From positions 41,777 to 105,776 of the forward strand of contig NZ_LMUT01000005.1 of assembly GCF_009765785.1 (NCBI RefSeq): a stretch of DNA of 64,000 nt. Direction: 5' to 3'. The notes under the pieces are model-generated. The model did no database searches, had not been told where the DNA came from, and was given only the letters and a program-made list of their open reading frames with translations. Below are positions 9,084 to 21,849 of this stretch, in pieces. The position numbers were made by a program, and so were the translations under genes. How positions within the stretch are numbered: the stretch's first letter is position 1; each line of letters starts with the position of its first letter. The DNA comes from Granulicella sp. L46. Lineage in GTDB: Bacteria; Acidobacteriota; Terriglobia; Terriglobales; Acidobacteriaceae.

Positions 9084-10337
9084 ATGTCCAAGTCGAATAA
9101 CTCGGCCGCGGTTACCCGGCGGCATTTTCTGTCCGTAAGCGGAGCTGCCCTGGCGGCGGCTTCGGCTGTTCCGCTGGCCGCGCAACAGGCTAATCAGCAG
9201 ATTCGATCGAGCGATCATCACCTGCCAAACGAGCAACAGCCAGGGCCGAATAACACGGTCAACGATTCGCTCAATCCTGATTCGGTGTGGCCGTCCGAAA
9301 CAGACAACGGTACGATGTTGCCGTTCAAGTATTCTTTCGATCTCTCGCACAAAGAGATCGACTCGGGCGGTTGGACACGCCAGGTGACGGTGCGGGATCT
9401 CGCCATCTCGAAGACAATGGCCGGCGTGGAGATGCGACTGACGGCGGGAGGCATCCGCGAACTTCATTGGCACGTATCGGGTGAGTGGGCCTACATGATC
9501 TACGGATCAGCCCGCATCACGGCTGTGGATTCGGATGGGAAGAGTTTCGTGAACGATGTGAAGGCTGGCGACTTGTGGCTGTTTCCGGGCGGAGTTCCGC
9601 ACTCCATCCAAGGCCTTGGGCCTAACGGCTGCAAGTTTTTGCTGGTATTCAACCAGGGAGATTTCGATGAGTTCAGCACATTCCTTTTGAGTGATTGGTT
9701 CAAGCACACTCCAAAGGAAGTTCTGGCGAAGAACTTCGGTGTGCCAGCCTCTACCTTCGACAACATTCCCAAAGAGAAGCTGTACATCTTTCAAAGCGAT
9801 CTGCCACGACCGCTCGCGGAGGAGCAACAGCAGGCCGGTATGGGAACAGGAACGATCGACGAAAAGTTTATCTTCCGCCCCGGTGACATGAAGCCCAGCA
9901 AGGTGACTGCGGGTGGTGAAGTCAAGATCATCGACAACAAGAATTTCCCGGTGACCGATATTGCTGCAGCAATTGTGCGGCTCAAGCCGGGCGGGCTGCG
10001 CGAGTTGCACTGGCATCCGATGTCGGATGAGTGGCAGTACTATGTGTCAGGCAAAGGCCGGATGACCGTCTTTGACTCCGGCAGCAAGGCGAGGACGATG
10101 GACTTTCAAGCGGGAGACGTCGGGTACATCCAGGTTTCGCGGCCACACTACATCGAAAACACTGGCGACGAAGATCTTCTGTTCCTTGAAGTGTTTCCGA
10201 TTGGAACGTACCAGGACATCTCGGCTGCCGAATGGCTTGCGCATACGCCGACGCGACTGGTGGATGAACACCTTCGCACCGGCGATGACTTTTTAAAGAA
10301 AATCCCGAAGAACGAAACTGTGGTGATGCCGCTGTAA
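9084..10337 (+). CDS. oxdC: Tat-exported bicupin oxalate decarboxylase
   Basis: Predicted to convert oxalate to formate and CO2 using two manganese-binding cupin domains. Residues 1-33 form a Tat signal (TRRHFLSVSGAALAAASA), so the enzyme should act outside the cytoplasm. Cupin 1 has His128, His130, Glu134 and His173 (ELHWHVSGE...GVPHSI). Cupin 2 repeats the pattern (ELHWHPMSDEW...SRPHYIEN). The active-site lid reads DEFST (195-199) where the Bacillus enzyme has SENST; the glutamate needed for decarboxylase rather than oxidase activity is kept. The 417 residues fit the family. RBS GTTAGGAG is upstream of ATG 9084. Confidence 0.9.
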   Translation: MSKSNNSAAVTRRHFLSVSGAALAAASAVPLAAQQANQQIRSSDHHLPNEQQPGPNNTVNDSLNPDSVWPSETDNGTMLPFKYSFDLSHKEIDSGGWTRQVTVRDLAISKTMAGVEMRLTAGGIRELHWHVSGEWAYMIYGSARITAVDSDGKSFVNDVKAGDLWLFPGGVPHSIQGLGPNGCKFLLVFNQGDFDEFSTFLLSDWFKHTPKEVLAKNFGVPASTFDNIPKEKLYIFQSDLPRPLAEEQQQAGMGTGTIDEKFIFRPGDMKPSKVTAGGEVKIIDNKNFPVTDIAAAIVRLKPGGLRELHWHPMSDEWQYYVSGKGRMTVFDSGSKARTMDFQAGDVGYIQVSRPHYIENTGDEDLLFLEVFPIGTYQDISAAEWLAHTPTRLVDEHLRTGDDFLKKIPKNETVVMPL

Positions 10338-10387
10338 CGACAGTACCGCCAAAAATCATCCAGTGGGTAAGACCTGAGCGCTCATTC

Positions 10388-10972
10388 TTATTTGAAACGG
10401 AAGACGAAGCCCGTGCTGAACGTAAGGATGCGAGCTGCCGGAATGGGGGTTGGGCCGCCGAAGGTATGACTGCTGATGGTATCGACGGAACCGTAGCTAA
10501 CTTCAATGATGCGCCAGTCCACATGCTTGGCGAGCGCTTTGTCGGCGCCAACGAAGATGCCATACTGCAGTCTTTCGATAGTTGCGTTGCTTTTAGGCGC
10601 CTTCGTGCGACCAGCCCCAACCGAGAACTGCGCATATGGCTTCAGACCACCGAAGGACATCGGCTTTGCGGCGAGGCGCAGTCCCACCAGAAAGCTGTTC
10701 AGGGAAGCGTTGTTGCCGTGCTCAAACGCATCGCGCAGATCCACGCCCACATCGGCTTTTGAGAAGTGTGCAAGATCGTAGTAGGCGCCGAAGTCGACGC
10801 CGCCAAATGTCTGCGCGGTCTCGCCGCTGCCCAGAAAGGCAAATGGGCCGGTATCGGCGACACTGTTGCTGATGCGGCTGACGACCGGGTTAACGTAGAT
10901 GCCTACCTGAGCATGAGCAGCGATGGTCGTAAGTGCCAAAGCAAGTGCTGGAACAAGAAACCGCAATTTCAT
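10388..10972 (-). CDS. Small outer-membrane beta-barrel-like protein
   Basis: The 194-residue product starts with a clear signal peptide (KLRFLVPALALALTTIAAHAQ). The rest alternates short polar and hydrophobic stretches rich in Gly, Tyr and Phe and ends in FVFRFK, with the terminal aromatic pattern of barrel proteins. It resembles the OmpA-type eight-strand barrels common in Acidobacteriota, but no specific function can be assigned. It is convergent with the oxalate decarboxylase gene, with a gap of only 50 bp. Confidence 0.7.
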   Translation of the reverse strand: MKLRFLVPALALALTTIAAHAQVGIYVNPVVSRISNSVADTGPFAFLGSGETAQTFGGVDFGAYYDLAHFSKADVGVDLRDAFEHGNNASLNSFLVGLRLAAKPMSFGGLKPYAQFSVGAGRTKAPKSNATIERLQYGIFVGADKALAKHVDWRIIEVSYGSVDTISSHTFGGPTPIPAARILTFSTGFVFRFK

Positions 10973-11080
10973 CGAGTAACAATCCTCAAAAGATAAACCT
11001 GGAGCCTTGTTCGCAAGCGAGCAAGCACAGCTACCAGTCTAGTTGCATAAGCCGGGTACATCCTAATCCTGGCTGGGAGA

Positions 11081-11101
11081 GCGGCAGTCGCAAACTGCCG
11101 C
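11081..11101 (-). terminator. Hairpin downstream of ilvE
   Basis: A seven-base perfect stem (GCGGCAG and CTGCCGC) with a seven-base loop lies 24 bp beyond the ilvE stop on the minus strand. There is no T-run, so it may end or protect the transcript but is not a canonical intrinsic terminator. Confidence 0.35.
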
Positions 11102-11124
11102 ATGGGTATGACCCGGCAAAGGGA

Positions 11125-12060
11125 CTAAACGGTAGCTGTCTCGCGAACGGTGACCGGGGTAAGCCAGTTGTAGCGGTCTTCGGCCAGTCCATTCACGATG
11201 TTGAAGAACGCATCATGCAGCGCCGTGGTCACAGGACCCATGGTTCCGTCGCCAATCATGATGCGGTCGACGGAGCGCAGATGCGTAACCTCGGCGGCCG
11301 TCCCAGTGAAGAACGCCTCGTCGCAAATGTAGAGCAGTTCGCGTGGAAGCGCCTGCTCGACGACCGGAATCCCCAACTGGCGCGCAAGCACGAGGATAGA
11401 GTCGCGCGTGATTCCGTTCAGCACCGAGTTAGCGAGGGGCGCGGTATAAATTGTTCCGCCGCGAATGACGAACAAGTTCTCGCCCGAACCTTCGGAGAGA
11501 TAACCGTTGGTGTCGAGGGCGATGCCTTCTACGTAGCCATTGACTTCGGCTTCCATGCGGATCAACTGCGAGTTCATATAGTTCGCACCAGCCTTGGCGA
11601 GCGAAGGCATCGTGTTCGGCGCGAGGCGATTCCAGCTGGAAATGCATACATCCGCGCCGTCGTTGCCGGCAACATACTTGCCCCAAGGGAAGTTCGCAAT
11701 GTATACATCCACCGGCGAACGAAGCGGATTGACGCCGATCTCTCCGTAGCCACGAAAGGCGATTGGACGGACATAACAAGGTGCGACTCCGTTGGCTTCC
11801 ACCACGTCGATCACGGCCTCATTGAGCTGCTCGACGGAATAGGCCAACGGCATACGGTAGATCTTTGCCGAGTGAATGAGCCGCTGCATGTGCTCGGTGA
11901 GCCGGAAGATTCCTGCGCCGCCGGGCTGCGTATAACAGCGAATGCCCTCAAACACCGAAGACCCATAGTGAATGACGTGACTCATCACATGGATATTGGC
12001 CTTCTCCCAGGGGATCAACTGGCCATTGTGCCAGATATTCTTGGTTGCTTCGATCGGCAT
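11125..12060 (-). CDS. ilvE: Branched-chain amino acid aminotransferase
   Basis: PLP-dependent class IV aminotransferase that makes leucine, isoleucine and valine from their 2-oxo acids with glutamate as donor. The 311-residue product reads IWHNGQLIPWEKANIHVMSHVIHYGSSVFEGIRCY near the N-terminus, typical of the family. The mid-region has MEAEVNGYVEGIALDTNGYLSEGSGENLF, and the C-terminal part has CDEAFFTGTAAEVTHLRSVD, which binds PLP and substrate. Length and motif order match IlvE better than D-amino acid aminotransferase. It is a single gene, divergent from marC. Confidence 0.92.
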   Translation of the reverse strand: MPIEATKNIWHNGQLIPWEKANIHVMSHVIHYGSSVFEGIRCYTQPGGAGIFRLTEHMQRLIHSAKIYRMPLAYSVEQLNEAVIDVVEANGVAPCYVRPIAFRGYGEIGVNPLRSPVDVYIANFPWGKYVAGNDGADVCISSWNRLAPNTMPSLAKAGANYMNSQLIRMEAEVNGYVEGIALDTNGYLSEGSGENLFVIRGGTIYTAPLANSVLNGITRDSILVLARQLGIPVVEQALPRELLYICDEAFFTGTAAEVTHLRSVDRIMIGDGTMGPVTTALHDAFFNIVNGLAEDRYNWLTPVTVRETATV

Positions 12061-12191
12061 ACGTTTCCTCGCTTTCCAAAATTATACGTTGCCGTCGCAG
12101 CCGATGAGCAGCGGATATGCGCGTGATTTGCGGATTCTGCGCGTATTTACGGCGCTTCGCTGCATCCCGCTCTGCGTGAAAGAATCAAATC

Positions 12192-12890
12192 ATGATGTTT
12201 GGTCCCAGCACCACAGCTCTCACGCATCTGGAGGGGTCGGTCTACGTTCGATTCTCGTTGCTTGCACTTAGCTCGATCTTCTTTCTCGTTGACCCCTTTG
12301 CTGCTCTCCCCACGTTCCTCGCCGTAACCGAAGGCCAGGACAACGCCAGGCGTGTTCGTACCGCCCGCAAGGCCTCCCTGACGGCCTTTGTGATTCTTAG
12401 CGCCTTCGCACTTGCCGGTACCTATATCTTCCGTTTGTTCGGAATCACCCTTCCGGCTTTCGAGATCGCAGGCGGTATCATTTTGCTGCTGATCGGTCTG
12501 GATATGCTCGCCGCGAAACGTTCCCCTACGCAGGAATCCAGCGGGGAAACCGCCGCCGCTGCCACCAAAGACGACGTCGGTATCGTACCCATGGGCATTC
12601 CCATGCTCGCGGGTCCCGGCGCGATCACGTCCGTGATGGTGCTGGTCGGACAAGCGCATCAGTCCGAAGGCTACTGGCAGATGGCCGCGATCTTCGGGGC
12701 GATTGCAGTGACCGCCGCCATCTGCTTCCTGGTCCTTGCTAGTGCGTCGCGCGTTGCCACTGCTCTCGGAGAGACCGGCATTCGCATCCTGATCCGCGTC
12801 ATGGGGCTTCTGCTGGTCGCGCTGGCCGTGCAGTATTTCGTCAACGGCTTTGTCGATCTCGGCGTGCTGAGCCGGCCAAGTGTCGGCTGA
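12192..12890 (+). CDS. MarC family integral membrane protein
   Basis: A 232-residue inner-membrane protein with about six hydrophobic segments. The family motifs are visible: FFLVDPFAALPTFLAVTEG near residues 32-50, EIAGGIILLLIGLDML near 98-113, and PMGIPMLAGPGAITSVMVL near 136-154. MarC-type proteins are conserved but have no firmly known transport substrate. The long, polar central loop (SPTQESSGETAAAATKD) separates the two halves. It is divergent from ilvE and convergent with the DUF4337 gene. Confidence 0.88.
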   Translation: MMFGPSTTALTHLEGSVYVRFSLLALSSIFFLVDPFAALPTFLAVTEGQDNARRVRTARKASLTAFVILSAFALAGTYIFRLFGITLPAFEIAGGIILLLIGLDMLAAKRSPTQESSGETAAAATKDDVGIVPMGIPMLAGPGAITSVMVLVGQAHQSEGYWQMAAIFGAIAVTAAICFLVLASASRVATALGETGIRILIRVMGLLLVALAVQYFVNGFVDLGVLSRPSVG

Positions 12891-12952
12891 TTTCGCAGGC
12901 GCGAGCTCCTGCTGCATCGAGCGCTCGCAATAGGATCGTGTTGACAGCGCGA

Positions 12953-13495
12953 CTAATGCATCAGTAACGCGGTTGCTCCCTCGATAACGCCTAGGAGTCC
13001 AAGGCACAATCCGAAGAAGAAGAAGCGCCTCTGCCGCGTCAACAACGTGATCGACGATAGAACGACAGAAATCTCCAGCAATGCCTCGCCGAGGTCGTAG
13101 CGGTTCGCGCGGCGTTCGGCGCCAGCTACCTCACGCTCAAGATCGTGAGCTGCCTCTTGTTCCTCGTTGATCTCGCCGTCCCACTTCTGCAGGTGTGATC
13201 GATATTCCGCGAGCTTCTTCTGGACAGCCTCGTCATTTGAGCTGGGTTGCAACGAGAGAAGATCCGCTGTCGTGCTGACTTGTTCCTGGCGGATTTTCTT
13301 TGCCTGGTACTGATTCCATTGGTCAGCTGCACGCGTTTGCATGAGGATGGCTTCGGTATGCGAGCGATGCCCAAGCACAGTCACCATGGCTACGAGTACC
13401 GCAAGTACGCTGATCGCGAGAGAAACGTGGCGCATTCCTTTTTCGCCAGCCTCTTTCATCTCTTCCGAAAACTCGTGTATTTCAGTAGGTTCCAT
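12953..13495 (-). CDS. DUF4337 family membrane protein
   Basis: The 180-residue product starts with an acidic segment (EIHEFSEEMKEAGEKGM), then a transmembrane helix (VSLAISVLAVLVAMVTVLG). A long charged, probably coiled-coil stretch follows (about residues 55-135, rich in Gln, Glu and Lys), and two C-terminal hydrophobic segments end it. HTEAILMQTRAADQWNQYQAKKIRQ is characteristic of DUF4337. The function of the family is unknown. The helix-coil-helix layout suggests a membrane-tethered structural protein. Confidence 0.75.
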   Translation of the reverse strand: MEPTEIHEFSEEMKEAGEKGMRHVSLAISVLAVLVAMVTVLGHRSHTEAILMQTRAADQWNQYQAKKIRQEQVSTTADLLSLQPSSNDEAVQKKLAEYRSHLQKWDGEINEEQEAAHDLEREVAGAERRANRYDLGEALLEISVVLSSITLLTRQRRFFFFGLCLGLLGVIEGATALLMH

Positions 13496-13954
13496 CGTGA
13501 AGGGATTCTACGCGAGGGGAGAATTTCTTGGAAATTCTCTCCTTTTCCACCGCCAGTCCACAGGGGACGGGTTGCGCTTCCGGCATTAGGTTGTTAGTCT
13601 CAGGAAGTCGCAACTGCAGTACGGGATGCGATAACCACCCTGAGCTTGCACAATCGATTCGATTGGGTTACTCTAGGTGAGTTGCACAAAGCTTCGCGCC
13701 GGAGCCGGCTTGGAAAGTTCAAGCAGGGTGATGATGGCAAGCCGGAGCGCAGTCCAAGCGTTTGAACGCGGTGTAAGAGCTTCTAAAGCCGACCGTAACC
13801 AAGCCCAAGCCACTGCATCAAATCCCGAGGCGTAAGTCTCAGGGAATCAGAAGCTTAGAGCTTCGCGATTCGATTTCGAGTCGTACCGATGTTTTGACAT
13901 TTTGCGCTGTTGCAGCCCGAAACGAGGTCTCCGAAAGAAATTGGAGAATTTCTG
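13496..13954. other. Non-coding region upstream of the rRNA promoter
   Basis: No convincing gene is visible in these 460 bases. The stretch contains a perfect eight-base inverted repeat (CCGGCTTG at 13705-13712 and CAAGCCGG at 13738-13745) and a repeated TTGCACAA (13648 and 13682 area). This could be a structured RNA or the remote upstream part of the rRNA promoter region. It was compared by eye with known riboswitch and 6S/tmRNA consensus features without a match. Confidence 0.4.
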
Positions 13955-13983
13955 TTGACAGGCGATGCGAACTCCGATAGACT
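13955..13983 (+). promoter_or_regulatory. Sigma-70 promoter of the rRNA operon
   Basis: A perfect -35 box TTGACA (13955-13960) is separated by 17 bp from TAGACT (13978-13983). Transcription would begin near 13990, about 327 bp before the mature 16S end, leaving room for the leader that carries the 16S processing stem. A second promoter closer to 16S cannot be excluded. Confidence 0.65.
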
Positions 13984-14174
13984 TGGTAAGTTCGCGCAAA
14001 ATACTGCAGCGAGGCCGGCGAGTAGGACTTGTGATGATGACAAGCGATCCCCGGACACTCCCCCAGTTCAAACAGCGCAATCAAGTTCGAGGACACAAAT
14101 ACTGTGGCTTTGCCCAGTGTTGGTCCTTGATCCAAAACTGTCCGCTTAGGCGAGAACAGTCAGGATCTTTGACA

Positions 14175-14190
14175 ACATAGTTGAACGTGC
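14175..14190 (+). other. 16S rRNA processing stem, 5' arm
   Basis: The 16 bases ACATAGTTGAACGTGC pair with GCACGTTCAACTGTGT at 16026-16041, with a single G-U wobble. The two arms bracket the whole 16S gene, as the RNase III processing stem does in other bacterial rRNA operons. Confidence 0.75.
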
Positions 14191-14316
14191 CAGTCGTGAG
14201 ATGACGTGAAGTTTGGTTGTGTCATTCTCACTAGTATTAAACCTCCGCTGCTTTTCGAGCTGGCGGAGGCGGTTGACTCTTGGGACCCCTGTCCTACAAG
14301 AGCAACCAAACCAAGA

Positions 14317-15817
<1,501 letters not shown>

Positions 15818-16025
15818 TAAAAGAGAACGTTCTGGCAATCTATCCCGCCTCGCGATTGCGAGCAGCTTAGGACATCGTCCAACGCTGAGGGTGCGATGTG
15901 CCAGACAACTCCTGATTGCGCTGAACCGATCTTGGTCGGGGAGGCAAGAGATGGAGAATCTGAACACAACCTTCTTTTCTTTACGATCCATCAACAACGA
16001 TGGTCAGATTCGGCGTAGCCGTTTC

Positions 16026-16041
16026 GCACGTTCAACTGTGT
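16026..16041 (+). other. 16S rRNA processing stem, 3' arm
   Basis: Complement of the 5' arm at 14175-14190. It lies in the 336-bp spacer between 16S and tRNA-Ile, which otherwise shows no gene. Confidence 0.75.
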
Positions 16042-16153
16042 CCTCGAAAACCTTCGAGAGAGCTCACAAGCCTGTGGCCCCTGTTCTTCGGAACTGGCGG
16101 CGCGGGCGACAGAGCAAGCAAGCCAGAGCGGCTAATGCCGGTCGGGCGATGCC

Positions 16154-16230
16154 GGGCCTGTAGCTCAGTTGGCTAGAGCGCACCCCTGATAAGGGTGAGG
16201 TCGATAGTTCGAATCTATCCAGGCCCACCA
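16154..16230 (+). tRNA. tRNA-Ile (GAT anticodon)
   Basis: A full cloverleaf can be drawn: acceptor stem GGGCCTG pairing with CAGGCCC, D-loop TAGCTCAGTTGG, anticodon loop CTGATAA with GAT, T-loop GTTCGAA, and an encoded CCA end. It stands in the usual place between 16S and tRNA-Ala of the rRNA operon. Confidence 0.97.
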
Positions 16231-16260
16231 CTTTATCTGTATCGGTTATACTGATCAGAC

Positions 16261-16336
16261 GGGGCTGTAGCTCAGTTGGGAGAGCGCCTGCTTTGCAAGC
16301 AGGATGTCATCGGTTCGATCCCGGTCAGCTCCACCA
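16261..16336 (+). tRNA. tRNA-Ala (TGC anticodon)
   Basis: Acceptor stem GGGGCTG pairs with CAGCTCC, allowing a G-U pair. The anticodon loop CTTTGCAAG carries TGC, the T-loop is GTTCGAT, and the CCA end is encoded. It follows tRNA-Ile after 30 bp. Confidence 0.97.
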
Positions 16337-16734
16337 TTTTCTCTGAAGGTCATCGAAGCAAACCAGCTCGAGGTTGAGTCTCTGCACTGTGAAGTCAACG
16401 GTTCAGACACTGATCCTTGAGCTTGTGGTCCGCCTTGGTGGTGGACCGCTCGTCTCCAGCGCGCCCTAGTGGCGCGTAGCAGCAACTAAGGTTGCCGCAG
16501 ACGATTTTTGACAACTGAATAGATTGGGTAAATATAACTACAAGGCTGAGCAGCTTTGAACTTATAGGTAGTTTCTATGAGGGATAGCTGATTATCAGTA
16601 TTGAGTGTCTTTAGAATATTCTCGTAACCCCTCACCCTAATCCAGTGAGGACATGTTACAGAAGGCGGACGAAAACAACGTAGATGTCTCTACGGTCAGA
16701 GGTAGTTTCTCTGATGCGTGCGAGTAAATTCTAT
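16337..16734 (+). other. tRNA-Ala to 23S spacer with 23S processing stem, 5' arm
   Basis: No gene is visible in these 398 bases. The segment 16511-16526 (ACAACTGAATAGATTG) is the exact reverse complement of CAATCTATTCAGTTGT at 19818-19833, beyond the 23S gene. The two form a perfect 16-bp stem enclosing 23S, the expected RNase III processing substrate. Confidence 0.75.
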
Positions 16735-19681
<2,947 letters not shown>

Positions 19682-19817
19682 TAGAATTTACTCTGCGCAA
19701 TGTATTTCGTTCATTGTTCTAGAGTCATTCAATACAAGCTTTGTAGTTATAAAATGATCGCCATTCGTGGCTTTCAGACAATAACTAATACGCAAGAAAT
19801 TTGGTATATAGTCTGCT

Positions 19818-19833
19818 CAATCTATTCAGTTGT
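19818..19833 (+). other. 23S rRNA processing stem, 3' arm
   Basis: Exact complement of 16511-16526. It lies in the 186-bp spacer between 23S and 5S, which holds nothing else recognisable. Confidence 0.75.
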
Positions 19834-19867
19834 GAACGATCGCGCTGCGGCGCATCTTTCTAAAGTT

Positions 19868-19985
<118 letters not shown>

Positions 19986-19994
19986 TAATTCAAG

Positions 19995-20026
19995 AAAAGC
20001 CCACCCTTGCGGTGGGCTTTTCGTTT
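19995..20026 (+). terminator. rRNA operon terminator
   Basis: An 11-base perfect stem (AAAAGCCCACC, 19995-20005, and GGTGGGCTTTT, 20011-20021) with a five-base loop CTTGC, ending in CGTTT. Confidence 0.9.
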
Positions 20027-20127
20027 AAGATTGTGGCCCGTTTCCTCTAGGATTCGTTCACTAGAATCTGCTTTTGCCTTCTCTTTCGATCGTTCGCGGA
20101 GCCCTATAATCATTGGGCGAGGAAATC

Positions 20128-21078
20128 ATGGCACGGTATCTTATTACTGGAATTGCGGGGTTCATCGGTTCTTCTTTAGCGCACGAGCTCGTCAATCAAG
20201 GACACGACGTCAGCGGCTTCGATAACTTGTCTACAGGAAATCTCGAGAACCTGACTGACATTCGCTCCTCCGTCAATTTCCAGGAGATGGATCTTCAGGA
20301 TAAAGATGGAGTCAGGGAGGCCTGCAAAGGCATCGACTACATTCTTCACCAGGGCGCATTAGCTTCGGTGCCCCGGTCTGTGAAAGATCCCCTCACCTCG
20401 CACGAGTCCAATATCAATGGCACCTTGAACCTGCTGTTGGCGGCGAAAGATGCAGGGGTGCGGCGAATCGTTTATGCGGCCTCGTCCTCTGCTTACGGAG
20501 ATCAGCCTATCCAGCCCAAACGCGAAGACATGTTGCCGATGCCCTTGTCTCCCTATGCCGTACAAAAGCTGACCTGCGAGTATTACATTCAGACCTTCAA
20601 TCGTGTCTACGGTCTACAGGGTGTCTGCACTCGCTACTTCAACATTTTCGGCCCGCGGCAGGCTGCAGACTCTCCGTATTCAGGAGTCATTGCGCAGTTC
20701 ATTCACAAGATGATGGCCGGCGAAACTCCCACAATCTTTGGCGATGGAAGTACTAGCAGGGACTTCACCTACGTCGATAATGCGGTGAATGCGAACCTGC
20801 TGGCTTGCGTGGCTCCTGATGAAGTGGCGACGGGCCGGGTGTTCAATATCGGAACTGGTAAGAGCCAGACGCTCAATGACGTGTATGCGGGCATCGCAAA
20901 GATTTTAGGATTCTCAGGAAAGCCAATTTATGGGCCGCCCCGCCAAGGCGATATCCAGCATTCGCTGGCGAGCATTGATCGCGCTCGCAACGAACTAGGG
21001 TACAAACCAAAGGACGACTTCTACGAAGGCCTCGAAAAGACCGTAGCCTGGTATATCTCGCAGGCGCCGGCTCGATAG
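20128..21078 (+). CDS. UDP-sugar 4-epimerase, WbpP-like (extended SDR)
   Basis: Predicted NAD-dependent epimerase acting on a UDP-hexose, most like WbpP/UDP-GlcNAc 4-epimerases. The 316-residue product has the nucleotide fold TGIAGFIGSSLAHEL near residues 6-20, the catalytic tyrosine in SPYAVQKL with its lysine, and RYFNIFGPRQ. ATG 20128 has GAGGAAATC directly upstream. A TATAAT sits at 20105-20110, only about 17 bp before the start, so a very short leader is possible. It lies just after the rRNA operon and may supply sugar nucleotides to the polysaccharide locus together with the dehydrogenase at 26022-27389. Confidence 0.85.
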   Translation: MARYLITGIAGFIGSSLAHELVNQGHDVSGFDNLSTGNLENLTDIRSSVNFQEMDLQDKDGVREACKGIDYILHQGALASVPRSVKDPLTSHESNINGTLNLLLAAKDAGVRRIVYAASSSAYGDQPIQPKREDMLPMPLSPYAVQKLTCEYYIQTFNRVYGLQGVCTRYFNIFGPRQAADSPYSGVIAQFIHKMMAGETPTIFGDGSTSRDFTYVDNAVNANLLACVAPDEVATGRVFNIGTGKSQTLNDVYAGIAKILGFSGKPIYGPPRQGDIQHSLASIDRARNELGYKPKDDFYEGLEKTVAWYISQAPAR

Positions 21079-21118
21079 ACGCCAGTGTCCGAGCCCGCAA
21101 AGAAATAGTTCTTATGAT

Positions 21119-21688
21119 CTATGTCTTGTCGAAAAGTCTCGTTTGCCGCTCGTGTCTGTCCTTGGGGCTTGTCCAATCTCGAACAATTTCTCTCATAGTC
21201 TTTCCTGTGCTGACACTGTTCGGCCGTTCTTCCAACACGCACTTGTCCGCGCGGCTTTTGGCAAACGAATCGGCTTGCTTGCAAAGGGTCCAAATAGGCC
21301 GGGGGGCATTTCCAGTGCTGTTGATCCTGGTGAGCGTCCAGCCACCTTTCAGCTTTTCTCCACGCAACGTAAATCGCAGGACGCCCCTGCTCAGAGCACT
21401 CCGGATATCGTCGGATTCCAGCTGTGGCTCCCACGTTCCGCGATCCCAGAGCATGATGGGACCTGTTTCATGCACGCCCTCGAACAGTAGGTTTGCCCTG
21501 CTGTGATCCTCCATCTCGATGGCTTTACGAATCGTTCCGGCACAGCAACTGGGCCCTTCCGGAAGGGCCCAGCTCAGCAGCACTCCGTTCCACTCCAGTC
21601 TGAGGTCGTAATGGAGGCGCGTTGCGTGATGCTTTTTCATCGCATAGGCGTGCTCGCAAAGAACACGACGCTTGGCTTCTGGTTCCAT
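21119..21688 (-). CDS. Stand-alone LigD-type 3'-phosphoesterase domain protein
   Basis: Resembles the 3'-phosphoesterase module of LigD, which trims 3' ends during bacterial non-homologous end joining. The 189-residue product has KKHHATRLHYDLRLEWNG with the expected His20, His26, Asp28 and Arg30, and His62 in EMEDH. LSWALPEGPS and WDRGTWEP are also present. The loop that usually reads 'GxYGAGxV' is missing: FEGVHETG runs straight into PIMLWDRG. No polymerase or ligase domain is attached and no ku gene is nearby. The C-terminal 60 residues are basic and not recognised. Start chosen at 21688; it converges on the epimerase gene. Confidence 0.75.
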   Translation of the reverse strand: MEPEAKRRVLCEHAYAMKKHHATRLHYDLRLEWNGVLLSWALPEGPSCCAGTIRKAIEMEDHSRANLLFEGVHETGPIMLWDRGTWEPQLESDDIRSALSRGVLRFTLRGEKLKGGWTLTRINSTGNAPRPIWTLCKQADSFAKSRADKCVLEERPNSVSTGKTMREIVRDWTSPKDRHERQTRLFDKT

Positions 21689-21849
21689 CTCGGAGCGTCT
21701 TCCTCCTTCCTATCGGCCTGCTTCTAGCAGGTGGGAAGGATACCAGAGCGAAGATCCTCATAGAATGCGGCACATGCCCGTGCGGTATTTATCTCGCGGC
21801 TTGGCTGAGATGCCAGAGGGAAAGACCACACGCTTATAGTGATTCGGGA

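Noticed and set aside
10933..12126. 397-codon frame antisense to ilvE
   Set aside because: ilvE is clearly the real gene; the other frame has no recognisable domain.
13600..13860. Possible riboswitch (cobalamin or cyclic-di-GMP type) before the rRNA operon
   Set aside because: Some short motifs look similar, but the conserved core order could not be reconstructed.
20105..20110. TATAAT just before the epimerase gene as its promoter
   Set aside because: No acceptable -35 box at 16-18 bp; kept only as a remark in the gene entry.
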